Assembly: GCA_021396245.1 (NCBI GenBank)
Contig: WNYE01000018.1
Span: forward strand, 372,001 to 436,000
Source of the DNA: Sporothrix humicola
Taxonomy: Eukaryota > Ascomycota > Sordariomycetes > Ophiostomatales > Ophiostomataceae
DNA length: 64,000 nucleotides
Direction: 5' to 3'
In this document: positions 1 to 9,984 of the stretch, piece after piece
Layout of the letters: every line of letters begins with the position of its first letter
Position numbering within the stretch: position 1 is the stretch's first letter
The notes under the pieces: model-generated
What the model was told of the DNA's origin: nothing
Databases searched by the model: none
The model's input: the letters and a program-made list of their open reading frames with translations, nothing else
Made by a program: the position numbers and the translations under genes

Positions 1-42
1 GAGGATGAAGACGATCTGTCAGACGACGATGTATACCCATGA
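1..42 (+). CDS. C-terminal tail of an upstream gene (partial)
   Basis: The first frame of the window reads an acidic stretch (E-D-E-D-D-L-S-D-D-D-V-Y-P) followed by TGA at 40-42. Such Asp/Glu/Ser tails are common at the C-termini of nuclear or ribosome-related fungal proteins, and the gene would converge tail-to-tail on NUF2. Only 13 codons are visible, so neither the product nor the reality of the gene can be settled here. Confidence 0.4.
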   Translation, partial: EDEDDLSDDDVYP

Positions 43-213
43 ATGAAGAACACGTCGACGAAGAAAATGTTGAAGAACGCACAAAAATTTGTCAAATTAT
101 TAGATGTCTATATCACCCCAAACCGAAACGCCAGGCCTATGGTATCATCCCCATCATCAGTCATAACAGCAGAAAAACAAGAAGCAGAGAAAACATCGTA
201 CACATACAGTCCC

Positions 214-1599
214 TCACATGGTCTGCTCCATCTCTGTAATGTACAGCTTGATGTGCGACTCCATCTTGAGGTACTCGTCGTACGCGTTGTGCACCTCGTT
301 CTCAATGTTCTCCTTGAGGTCCAGCATCTTCTTTTCCGTCTGCTCGATGCGCACCCGCCGCTTCTCAATGTCCCGGCCCTTGTCGCTGCGCTCCTCGTTG
401 AGTGTGCGGTGGATCTGTTTGAGCTCCTCCATCTTCTCCTTGGCCTCCTGCGCCTTTTGTGCGCTCTGCTCGCGCAGCTTCTCTGTCCGCTCGTTCCACT
501 TGGCCAGTTGCTTCTGCAGCATCAGCTCCGCCCGCTCGACCTCCTTGACATCGGCACCGCGTTCCGTCAAGGCGTCCCGCTGGCGCGTCTTCTTGGCGTT
601 GTCCTCTTCCTCCTTGCTGAGCTCGCCGCCAATTTCGTCGAGCAGCTTGATGCATGCCGCCACGTCGCCTGCCACGACATTGAACGAGTCGGCCGATGTT
701 TGGAGGGCGCGTGCTCGCCGCTCGAGCGATTCGATGTGCGCGCGGTTGTTGGCCAGGGTGTTGGAGAGATCTGCGAGGCTTGCTTGGAGTGCGGCCGGGC
801 TCTGCAAGACGTACGGCTGCAGTTTGGCGATTTCCTGCCGCAGCACAATCTTGGACTGTGTGCGCCGCTCGAGCTGGTCCACCAGCTGCTTCTTGCGCTC
901 GCGCGCCTCGTCCAGCCGCGCGCCGACCTGTCTCTGGCTGCGCTGCAGGTCCACCAGGCTGCGCTTGAGGGCATCGTTGCGCTGCATCTTTTCGCGCACC
1001 TCGGCTTCGGCCGCGTTGCGGGCGGCTCTCAACGCTTCGAGTCGTCTTTCCAGGTCTTGGTTGGCGCTGTACAGCTCGTCGGCGCGCTGCCGTGTCATGG
1101 CGCCCCGCTGCGCGTGCTGGTCGACAATGTGGCCCTGGCCCTCGCGGAACCGCACAAAGTTGATGAGGTAGCTGAGGATCATCACCAAACGCTCGTAGGT
1201 CGGCCGGTACAGGTCGTTCAGACTGAAATCGCGCACGCAGCACTCGGCCAGCAAGACGCGCAGCGACGCGCAGAAGCCCATCAGGCACCGCGTGTCCGCC
1301 GGCATCAGCACATCGCCGTACTCGCTGCCGCACACCTCCTCGGCCGCCGCCCGCATCGCCGGTTCGACCGTCTCGCGCGAAACATTGAGCAGCTCCTCGG
1401 CGAACCACTCAAAGATCTTTTGTACGAGCAGCGGGTTGGGCTTCTGTAGGTCGGCCACCGAGAACGGGATGCCCATGTCGGCGACGCACGCAACAATCTC
1501 CTTGTCTGTGAGGCGTACCAGCAGGTCGGGCACGTCTTTTTGCCGCGCATTGCGATGCTGGTTCGGCGGCAAAATCGACATTCGCGGATTGAACGCCAT
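214..1599 (-). CDS. NUF2: Kinetochore protein Nuf2 (Ndc80 complex subunit)
   Basis: A single-exon gene of 461 residues if translation starts at the ATG at 1599 (M-A-F-N-P-R). The frame stays open to an ATG at 1674, but the added 25 residues are not family-like. Nuf2 pairs with Ndc80 in the outer-kinetochore complex that binds microtubules. The N-terminal ~150 residues fit the Nuf2 calponin-homology-like head: a D-V-P-D-L-L-V-R-L-T-D-K-E-I start, then a helix-rich block with F-E-W-F-A-E-E-L-L and L-S-Y-L-I-N-F-V-R-F-R. From about residue 170 to the end it is almost pure heptad coiled coil rich in E, K, R, Q and L, as in the family. Length matches typical fungal Nuf2 (about 450-465). Identification is from remembered family features, without a search. 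Confidence 0.9.
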   Translation of the reverse strand: MAFNPRMSILPPNQHRNARQKDVPDLLVRLTDKEIVACVADMGIPFSVADLQKPNPLLVQKIFEWFAEELLNVSRETVEPAMRAAAEEVCGSEYGDVLMPADTRCLMGFCASLRVLLAECCVRDFSLNDLYRPTYERLVMILSYLINFVRFREGQGHIVDQHAQRGAMTRQRADELYSANQDLERRLEALRAARNAAEAEVREKMQRNDALKRSLVDLQRSQRQVGARLDEARERKKQLVDQLERRTQSKIVLRQEIAKLQPYVLQSPAALQASLADLSNTLANNRAHIESLERRARALQTSADSFNVVAGDVAACIKLLDEIGGELSKEEEDNAKKTRQRDALTERGADVKEVERAELMLQKQLAKWNERTEKLREQSAQKAQEAKEKMEELKQIHRTLNEERSDKGRDIEKRRVRIEQTEKKMLDLKENIENEVHNAYDEYLKMESHIKLYITEMEQTM

Positions 1600-4500
1600 T
1601 GCGGAGGTAGAGGTGTTGTGGTTTTCGAGTCGTTTAGATTCTGTATTAGTGACGAATCTTGGGGTTGTTGTCAAAATGGTGGGTTATTGCTTTGTCGCAG
1701 GTTATTGTCGCCGTCGTTGAATGTCGAAATGCGTTTGTTGATGTTCAAATCGCGACTTTGCAAATAGAGGGACAGTTTGGCCAGGCGCGTGTTTTTGGCG
1801 TTGACCAACAAAATGTGGGGCGGTTGCCCAGCAACGCGTTTCGTCAAGGCTAGACCGCCAAAAAACCACCACCAAAACCACGGCCATAAACACACGGCTA
1901 CAGCCTTGTCCATTTCTTGAATCACTTTTAATTGACTTGGCAGCCGTCTTGTCCAGTTCAGCCTTTTGACTTTCTTACTTTCATTTCACTCAAATGTCGT
2001 CGCTTGCTCATCTGGGAGTACCAAGTCAATGACTAGAATGACCCTTCGATGACATCGTCACACATCGACCGACTCACCTTGTTCGTTTTCTCATTCTCAT
2101 TTCATTCGAGATAAATCGCCGAGACATTGGGCAGAATAGCCACCGTCTTGTATTCTGATTCGATGTCGATTCGAATGCTGACCGAGTACCCTCGTCTTGT
2201 GCCCCCCGAGCGAAGATGATGCAGTCCGTCGATGGCGATAATTACGAATGCTGGCATATTTGCCTTTACTTGCCTCTTATGAGTAGTGCATCTCCCCTTA
2301 TCCAGTCGCCTGCTTGCCCGCATGAACTGTTTGATTGCACTGGCAAACCAATTTGGTGCCCGCGCGGCCTTCCCGGCGCAGCCGAGAGCCTGTCAGTCAT
2401 CTCGGGTGTTTTCCGTGAAACGAAACACCCAAGCCAATCAGATGTCTTGCGTGATGAGAGTCTTTGGGAAAAGAGTACATGTGCGAGGGTCAATAGAATC
2501 GCAAGTTGAGATTGTGTGAGTCAAGAGGCCCCCAAAAAGTGAGGGCTGAGCTGAAGGCTTGGACTTTGTCATAATTTTGCAAAACAAAAACAAAACCAAG
2601 ACATAAGACAAACACGTCGCATCCAAGAAAGAAAAAAGAAAAGAAACTTGGGAAACACCCCAAAAGAAGCCTGTCAGCCACAGACATGAAACACAGGCTA
2701 GCTGGACGATGTGCCCAAGGATTGCGACCAGGGTCTTCCGTTCTCGCCGCCGACAGGTGGATGCTGTCAATTCCGACGGCGAACGTCAGCATCCTCTGTC
2801 ACGAATGCTGCAGCCACTCGGAGGTGATGCCCACCGCTTGAATATGATTTGGTGATTTGAAAGACTTGCATGAGAGGAAAAGAGACCGTAAAGAAGGTAG
2901 ATACTATGTGCCTCGTACTCGTACATGAGTATGCTCGTAATTCTGCTCGCTTCTCAGAGCTCCAAGTTTGCCAAGTGCAACCGTCTCGTCAGTGCCTTTG
3001 AAATACGAGAAAAGAGTGAAATGAAAATGGAGTCTTCTGTCGTCTCCTTTTTACCCCATGGTCAGTGTCGTCAAAAATAGCACACACTGAATTTTGTATA
3101 TTTGCAGCCTGAAATCACTGTTCCTTCGGCGCTCCGTGTCAGCGTTCCTTGTCAGTTGCACAGTTCCCAGAGGCAAAAGAAAGAAGGAAATGGAAAACAT
3201 CCCTGCTCTCACCTGAAAAAGGAACCCAACCCCAGTCAAGCCACTCTCTCATTCTGGCGTTTGTCTTGTCTTTTTGCCCACCAAGCCCTACCGCCCGAGA
3301 ACTTGGGCAAGAATAGACGGACAAAAGTGCAAGAGACGACGATGCCAAGTCTTGTTCTCTTGTCGGGCCTCTTTCTCAGGCCTCTTTTTGCCAGGCCCTG
3401 TCGTTTGTTTTCGTGGCTGTCAGTGCTCCGTAATCCGAACGTTTCTCTCTTTCGACATATCAAACTTACGTGCAGGACGCACCGCATGTCTCCTCATTTC
3501 GTTTGCCATGCTCTTGTGCCACGGAGGCGCCCGTTTGCCCTCTTTTCATTTTCTTCCCCTTTTTGTGTCGACACAAGAGTGCATAGAATGCATGGAATGC
3601 ATAGACACCACATATTCAAAAGAAGCCACTGCAAACGACCTGCAGGAACAAAAAGGCTGGCCAAAAGACGGCCACGGCGTACGAGCACTGAGGCCTACGC
3701 CCAGGATGCCGTACCTGCGCCCTGGTCTGAAGTGGCCAGGCCGGACCTTTTGTGTAGCATCATACAGATCACAATGTGTACTGGTATCCGGGAGAATAAA
3801 AAAAGAGAGAATGAACAGAAGAAACAAACGAATGTAGCACTTTGTATTTCTCCGTCTTCCGCTGCATGTTTTACTGCTGGAGAACATGAAGATATGTGCA
3901 TAGCTGCTCTAGAGCCTCGAATTCATCGACTCTGGTGAGCGCTTGCATCTGTCGTCGTCTTGAGCTCGTTTTGTTGCCATTTCGTTTCGTTTCACAGAGC
4001 ACGCAACTTCCGCAGCGAGGCAGTTTAACTTGGGCAATTTGAATGCAGAAACCCCGAGGAAAAAGGGGCATTGCATTGTCGTTGTAAGATGGCAGGAAGG
4101 GGAAGGAATGCCCTGTTAAATTGCTTCGTCGTTCCTGCCTTTTTTTCTCTTGTGGGCTTCTCGCGGTCTCATTTCAACTGCTTTAGCGACCCTGCATTTG
4201 GCAGTGCTACAAGAGTAAATTGCTTTGCACTGCAGAGCACGTGGCGGCTGTATTTCGTCTTGTTAAAAATAGCGATCGCTCTTTCTTTAAGATGCGCAAT
4301 ATCACAGCTTCCGTGTGTATGTGTTTCTGTACCCAGGAGTGCTCGGTATCATTTCTGGAAAGCCCGATGAAAGCGGCCGTCGCAACTGCCAGTTGTTCTG
4401 GCATTGTCTTCTACACGGAAAGAGCGACCGATGCTGTCAAAATATTGACACCGTCGACGCGTACCTTCCCTATCTGCACACTGTAGTTTCCTCAAGCATC

Positions 4501-6909
4501 TTTCTATTTGTTGTCGTTCTGACCTTTTCTCACGTCTGAGATCTTGTCCTCTTCACTCTAAGAAAAAAAACATCCGAAACTAGCACCTCGAAGCGGCCGC
4601 GGTCCCATGCACAACAGCCCACTCACACCTCTGTCTCTCCCGCATCTGCTGTGCATCGCCAGCGAACGCACCGTCTGCAGCCCTGTCGGCCAACCAGCGC
4701 GGTGGAAGCCTGACTTCAGCGTGGCCTAGACCTCACTTCGACATCGTCACAGGTTCGTTCTCAACCTTTCTCCTCCTCTTCGATAACTCTGCTACTCTGA
4801 TCTCTTTCGAGTTCTTCTTTTCCCTCTGATCTCTTTCCTCTTTTCATTCTTCCACTTCCACTTGCCACCCCTGCACCCCAGCATATCGCTCATCTGCCCA
4901 CCGCCAATCACACCCTCCCTCGCCGTGGACCTGCTTTTTCGTTGGCCAACGGCCGCCCCATCCATCCAAACCAGGCCCCTGCAACCAACTTTTTGTGACC
5001 AAAAGGCCTCTGCCAGTTTGCCAGCCAGCCAGCCCAGCCAGCAACCCGCCACCCCTGCTTCGCCCTCCGTCGTCATCCTCCTGGTCTCCTGGTCTTTTTT
5101 TGGGCTTCCTTTTTCTTCTTTTCCTCTTTTTCACCGCCCATGTCTCAGCGCTTGAAGAGCTAGAGAACATTATCCCTGTCCCATCTAGAAGCACACAGGC
5201 AGAGAAAGGAAAAAAGACGGACGGAAACAGGCGACAGCCACTGTGGGTATGCCTAGCGTCTCCATGCCGGCAGCTTTTTTAAGCATTCGCACCAGGTTGA
5301 ACCTCAATTTGCTGACCGTTTTGCGATTCTCGCCGCCCAGTTTTTAAAGTGCTCGCTTTTATTGTGGTCTGGTGGCCCATCAGTCCCCTCTCTTGCACAC
5401 CCACTTGGGCGCAGCAACTCATTCTGATCCAGCTCTGTGTCGCACGGATGCACACGAATCTTGTCGTGGGTTGCGTCACCAGGAAATAATCATACTCTTG
5501 GGCATCCAGAAGAAGGGAGGCGAAAGACGAGGAAAAAAGCAAGCAGGAGAACAAGCACCGAACGCCAGCTCGACAGGTCCAACAGAAACTCGGACGGTTG
5601 ACGATCGCCCGCGTCCCAGCAAACGGGCCTGCTCTGTTGCGCATATGTAACCCTGCCCGGCTCCCGTTTTGCGTCCTCCGTGTCGCCTCACTGACTGACG
5701 TCTTTCTTCTGCCGTTTCTGCCCTCCAGGTTGTCTTTAATGCTCACAATCCTTCCTTCTTTTTGCTACTTTGTCTTTCTCCCCCTGCGCTCCCCATCTCT
5801 ACATTTATCGCAAGTCGCCCAATCTCCCTCACCGGCTGATCCATCGACGAACAATTGCCTTTTGTGTGCCTGCTCTGCATTTTGGCCACTTGGTTGGGCT
5901 GCAGCAGTATCATACAATTTACAAGGCGGCGGCGACAACTCACCCACTCACCACACCAAAGCGCATAATTCGGTCGGCACGCCCACCTCATAACACAGCT
6001 TTGATATATCCCTCCTGGACCCTTTGCCTTCCACCCACCCCTGAGGTAATACCGCATTGCCGCTGGGGGCCAACGTGAAGCATACAAAACGGAAACAAGG
6101 GCAAAAGGACTGGGACTCTTGTCGTATCGAACGGCAATTTGCAGAAGCAAAAGAACAACGGAATACGATACGACACGGTGGGGACCCGCTCGCCTGCTGC
6201 CCTGACCTGTTCCTCGTTCTTCCCGCTCTGCCTCTATTTCTTTGCTCTGCGCCCACAGGAAATCGGTCCCTGACACACCACTTCTTTGCCTTTTCTTCAT
6301 ACGACGATACGTCCAACTCTCTCCTTGTCGGGGCATTTTGTCTCCCATTCACCCACGGTGGGGCTACTCTTCTTCACCCCATCCTGGCATCCCAGAAGGG
6401 TTTTCTCCCAATTAACCAGCCTTCCCGTTGACGGTAAATCCACAAGAAAAGACGAAGAGAACGCTGGAGATCTCAATCTCGCCGCTAGACCCGTTTCTCT
6501 CGCCGTTCCCTATCCCTCTCTTCTCCTCGTATTCTTTTTCTTCTTTTCTTCCTCCGCCTCCCCTGCTCATCTCTTCCTCCCTCCTAAAATTTTATTTCTG
6601 GGACTCTCCATCGATTTCACACTCACGCTCTTTAACATCTCCACACACAACTGTCGTTACCTCACACGGACACGATCGTTTTGAGAGTTCAAGAGTCCGA
6701 TACAATTACAGCCACAAAACCCTTACCTCTCACCATATTCGACGACACAATGAGCGCTAGCCACGACAGAGATGGCCCCAATCTGCGACTAAAATCTCCA
6801 GCGTTCAATTGAAGTACCGACTGGAACATCGTCGCATTTTGTCTGCTTGACCAGCAAACAATACGACCATAGCAGGCTTGCTTAGCCAGCAAGCCAGCTC
6901 TCACACAAA
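1600..6909. other. Long gene-free stretch: NUF2 promoter and leader of the next gene
   Basis: Over 5 kb with no convincing coding region. Open frames of up to 278 codons exist (for example 3102-3938), but they lack family-like protein, have mixed low-complexity composition and overlap other frames. The right half (about 4500-6750) is strongly C/T-rich on the + strand, with many tracts such as CTCTTCTCC and TTTTCTTC, as in long fungal promoters and 5' leaders. It probably holds the regulatory region and a long 5' UTR of the gene at 6910. Introns in that UTR cannot be excluded. No tRNA or transposon was seen. Confidence 0.6.
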
Positions 6910-9900
6910 ATGGCCCTTTGGCTATTTAGACGAAAGAGCCGGCGGAAACGAAGCCGGCCCGGCTCTCCCACAGGCGACATATCCGCCTTACCACGAAGCT
7001 TCACAGCACCAAGCGGCACAGCCGCTGCAGGCCCGATCTCATCATCACCCATTCGGCGCCGTCCTAGCAGCAGAAAGCAGCGACCCGAACCCAACAAACT
7101 CCAGCGCCGTATTCGTACATACAGCTTCGAGTCGGGCCGCGCCGACAATTTGGAGTTTGCCAGTGCTGGGCGCCGCACACGACGGCCGTCCATCCCTTTG
7201 CCACCTCACGCTAACAGCGGCCCGCTCAATGGTTCCTTTAATGAATTCGGCAGCGCTGGCGATGCTGCCCAAATAGGACGCGTTCCAACACTACACCATT
7301 CCAGCAGTAAACGCGATGGACGCCACGTTTTGTCGCGCACGAAAAGCAGCAGGCGGCGGAAAAATGCGAACGATCGCGCCCGCGAGGCCGAAATCAAGGC
7401 TATGAGCAAGCCCAACAACGCCAACGACAGCAACGATTTCACACCAGTTCGCCCGGCCGCAGAACATTGGACTTCTGGTCGTCCCATGAGACGAGAAACA
7501 ATGAAGGGCGCCCATCCGAATAGCTTCGCATCACGGTATGCTCGCCAAAAGGAGCAGCTGCCGAGCGATGTCTCCCTACCCCTGGCCGAGTCAATCGACT
7601 CAGCCATGTCATCCGACTCTGAGCAGATCGCTTTCGTGGTCTCTCCTCTATCTGCTTTGGCACCCAAACCGACCTTGCGATATGCTTCCCAGCCTCGCAT
7701 GGCCGCTCCCGGTGGCGGTTATTTCCCCACTCGCGTGGCATCACAAAAACGAAAGCTTTCGAAGCCGATTCCTGAAGCGACGCTCAAGGCCCACAAACGT
7801 GTGGACGACTTGGCGAACGACTTGAATGCTAGCGACTTGCGCGAGCTCATGGAGAGAGATGCGCGGCGCAGAGACAGGAGACGTGTCCAAGAGGAAGAGA
7901 AGGCCGCGCGTCGCCTCGCTCGACAGGCCGAGAAGCAGCATTTGCAGCAGGAGTATCTGAACTCCCAGCAAGCGTCTGGTTCAGGCTCCGCACAACCGGC
8001 TCCGGCTACCTCAAGAACATCGCCTGATATGGCGCGCGGTGTTCTTGGCCGCGAAGTCGCTGGACTTGGTGTTGACACTACATCTGCTGTCATGACGTCT
8101 GCGGTCCGCCGTCAGTCTCCTCCACCCAAGTCGCCTACACTGCCCCAACGCAATTCGATCGAGCTCGAAGACCGTCCCCTCCGCGATATCGATGATCCTC
8201 TCCAGGGTGCCCTCAGCGGCTATTCCACACCGTCCGCCGCCGAGCGCCAAGATGCAGCCGACCTGGCCGCTGCGAACAGCGGTTCAGCGTCGAGTTCCAG
8301 GCGCCGCGCCTCGCCGGTTGATATGTACCACCGGCCCGACAGCATCCCGATGGCACCGGCGGACCTCGAGCTTCCAGACGCTCCCCCGATCACGAGTGAA
8401 GTTCAGAAAGAGCCCGTCCCAATCCCGGCACGGACGCCCTCAATGCTGAGACGACTGGCTAGATTGAGAAGGCGCCGTTCTAACGCATCGTCTATCAAAG
8501 AGGAGCGCGAGAACGCCGCTCAGATCACGCCTGCCGTTACCCGCAAGCCATCAAACAGTGGCTCAATGCGAGCACGTGGTGCCCTGACATGGGGCTCTCT
8601 CGGTGCCCTCTTCAGATGGAGATCAAGGGCGAAGAGGAATGCTTCGGTCCAACCATCATTCACAAACCTATCGCGCGATTCCATGGCTGCCCAGTCATCG
8701 ATCCAGAGATCCCAGCATAATTTCGACGCTGTCTCGCATGGTCAGCTGCGGAATCCTTCTCAGACTGTGTTTGAGGAGCCAGCACCTGTTGCGGCGGCAG
8801 AAGTTGCGGCGGTGATGGCTAGTGCCTCTGGCAGCTCATCCGCAATGGCGCCGCGCCCTGCTGCCAAGCCTCACCCGATGAAAGTCACCGGTCTTGTGCC
8901 AAAGCGCACTCTGTCCCGCTTCCGGGAAGACCTACCTGACTTTTCGTCACGCATTCAGGCATCCGAGATCCAGGAGGCTGTGCCCCCTATGCAGGCGCAA
9001 TCCATTGCCCAGCAAGAAGTATACAGCGCCACACCGACCCAGAACTCGAGCTTCGTCAACGACAACACTGGCGATGACGAGTCAATTATCATGACACCCC
9101 CGGGATTTCATGAGGCCCCGGAACAGCCTTCCTCGTTCGACAGCACGAGCATGGGCAACAACAGCATGACCAACGGCACTCGTGATACTCCGACGTCGTG
9201 GCTCCAGACGGAGGAGATCGATCCTTCGCCCGAGCCTCCACAGTCGCTGTCTTTGGCATCGATTGATTCCGAGGGTTCCTGGCTGTCTGGCCGGACCGCG
9301 TCTCGCCGCCGCATGACGCAATTGCAGCCGTCGATGGACAGCGTTTCCCGGTCGTACCAGCAAAAGAAGCTGGGCTACCATTATCATGGACGGCAATCTG
9401 TGTCGCCAACGGACGACGCCACAATGTCCGCGTCTGGTACTCAGCACATGGACGACGACGAGTCGAGCATCGTCCTTGATGACGAGTACTTGAGCCGCCT
9501 GGCACGAAGCTCGACAGGTGGTGGTTCGCGGGCCAACACGCAGCGCGAGTCGACTGGTGACATGCTGCCATCGAGCGACGATGAGCTCGACACTGTCAAT
9601 GGCGATACCGGTGACGCTCGCTGGGGCTCGGTCAACGAGAGACGCGTGGATGCTGCATTTGTCATGTCGCACCGTGCCAATCTTGTCAAGAGCCGCGAGG
9701 GCCTGATGACGACATTTTACGACGGCGAGAAGGGCAGCATCCAAGCTGACAGCCCCGTCGATAGTCCCATCAGCCCCGTGAGCATGACAAGCCCGATTAG
9801 CCAGACCAGCAGCGAGTTCAAAGAGGAGGAAGCAGGTGTGCAGCGGGCCACGAGCGTGAACCTCGGACGGGGCCATGTCCGCCATATCAGCGCGGGCAGC

Positions 9901-9984
9901 GCCAAACTGTTTGAGATCACACCGTCGCCACGGAACTCGGTTGATGCCAAGGCCACTACTCGATCTCGCGAGCCGTTGTTCTAA
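6910..9984 (+). CDS. Large disordered Ser/Arg-rich protein, 1024 aa, function unknown
   Basis: A single uninterrupted exon with no catalytic domain that I recognise. The N-terminus is highly basic (M-A-L-W-L-F-R-R-K-S-R-R-K-R), followed by a conserved-looking patch, Q-R-R-I-R-T-Y-S-F-E-S-G-R, near residues 63-77. Residues about 298-352 form a charged helix likely to be coiled coil (R-R-D-R-R-R-V-Q-E-E-E-K-A-A-R-R-L). A second Arg cluster is near 515-525 (R-R-L-A-R-L-R-R-R-R). Most of the rest is Ser/Pro/Ala/Gln-rich and predicted disordered. The C-terminal part again looks constrained, with R-W-G-S-V-N-E-R-R-V-D-A-A-F-V-M-S-H-R and then S-P-V-D-S-P-I-S-P-V repeats that resemble phosphorylation sites. 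I recall similar Pezizomycotina hypothetical proteins beginning M-A-L-W-x-F-R-R-K-S-R-R-K. A nuclear or bud/septum scaffold is conceivable but not shown. Confidence 0.8.
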   Translation: MALWLFRRKSRRKRSRPGSPTGDISALPRSFTAPSGTAAAGPISSSPIRRRPSSRKQRPEPNKLQRRIRTYSFESGRADNLEFASAGRRTRRPSIPLPPHANSGPLNGSFNEFGSAGDAAQIGRVPTLHHSSSKRDGRHVLSRTKSSRRRKNANDRAREAEIKAMSKPNNANDSNDFTPVRPAAEHWTSGRPMRRETMKGAHPNSFASRYARQKEQLPSDVSLPLAESIDSAMSSDSEQIAFVVSPLSALAPKPTLRYASQPRMAAPGGGYFPTRVASQKRKLSKPIPEATLKAHKRVDDLANDLNASDLRELMERDARRRDRRRVQEEEKAARRLARQAEKQHLQQEYLNSQQASGSGSAQPAPATSRTSPDMARGVLGREVAGLGVDTTSAVMTSAVRRQSPPPKSPTLPQRNSIELEDRPLRDIDDPLQGALSGYSTPSAAERQDAADLAAANSGSASSSRRRASPVDMYHRPDSIPMAPADLELPDAPPITSEVQKEPVPIPARTPSMLRRLARLRRRRSNASSIKEERENAAQITPAVTRKPSNSGSMRARGALTWGSLGALFRWRSRAKRNASVQPSFTNLSRDSMAAQSSIQRSQHNFDAVSHGQLRNPSQTVFEEPAPVAAAEVAAVMASASGSSSAMAPRPAAKPHPMKVTGLVPKRTLSRFREDLPDFSSRIQASEIQEAVPPMQAQSIAQQEVYSATPTQNSSFVNDNTGDDESIIMTPPGFHEAPEQPSSFDSTSMGNNSMTNGTRDTPTSWLQTEEIDPSPEPPQSLSLASIDSEGSWLSGRTASRRRMTQLQPSMDSVSRSYQQKKLGYHYHGRQSVSPTDDATMSASGTQHMDDDESSIVLDDEYLSRLARSSTGGGSRANTQRESTGDMLPSSDDELDTVNGDTGDARWGSVNERRVDAAFVMSHRANLVKSREGLMTTFYDGEKGSIQADSPVDSPISPVSMTSPISQTSSEFKEEEAGVQRATSVNLGRGHVRHISAGSAKLFEITPSPRNSVDAKATTRSREPLF

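Noticed and set aside
43..1449. 468-codon + strand frame opposite NUF2
   Set aside because: It is the antisense shadow of the coiled-coil coding region; Leu-rich nonsense with no family features, while the minus frame is a clear Nuf2.
3102..3938. 278-codon + frame in the long intergenic region
   Set aside because: Composition changes along its length, it overlaps competing frames and no domain or signal peptide is visible.
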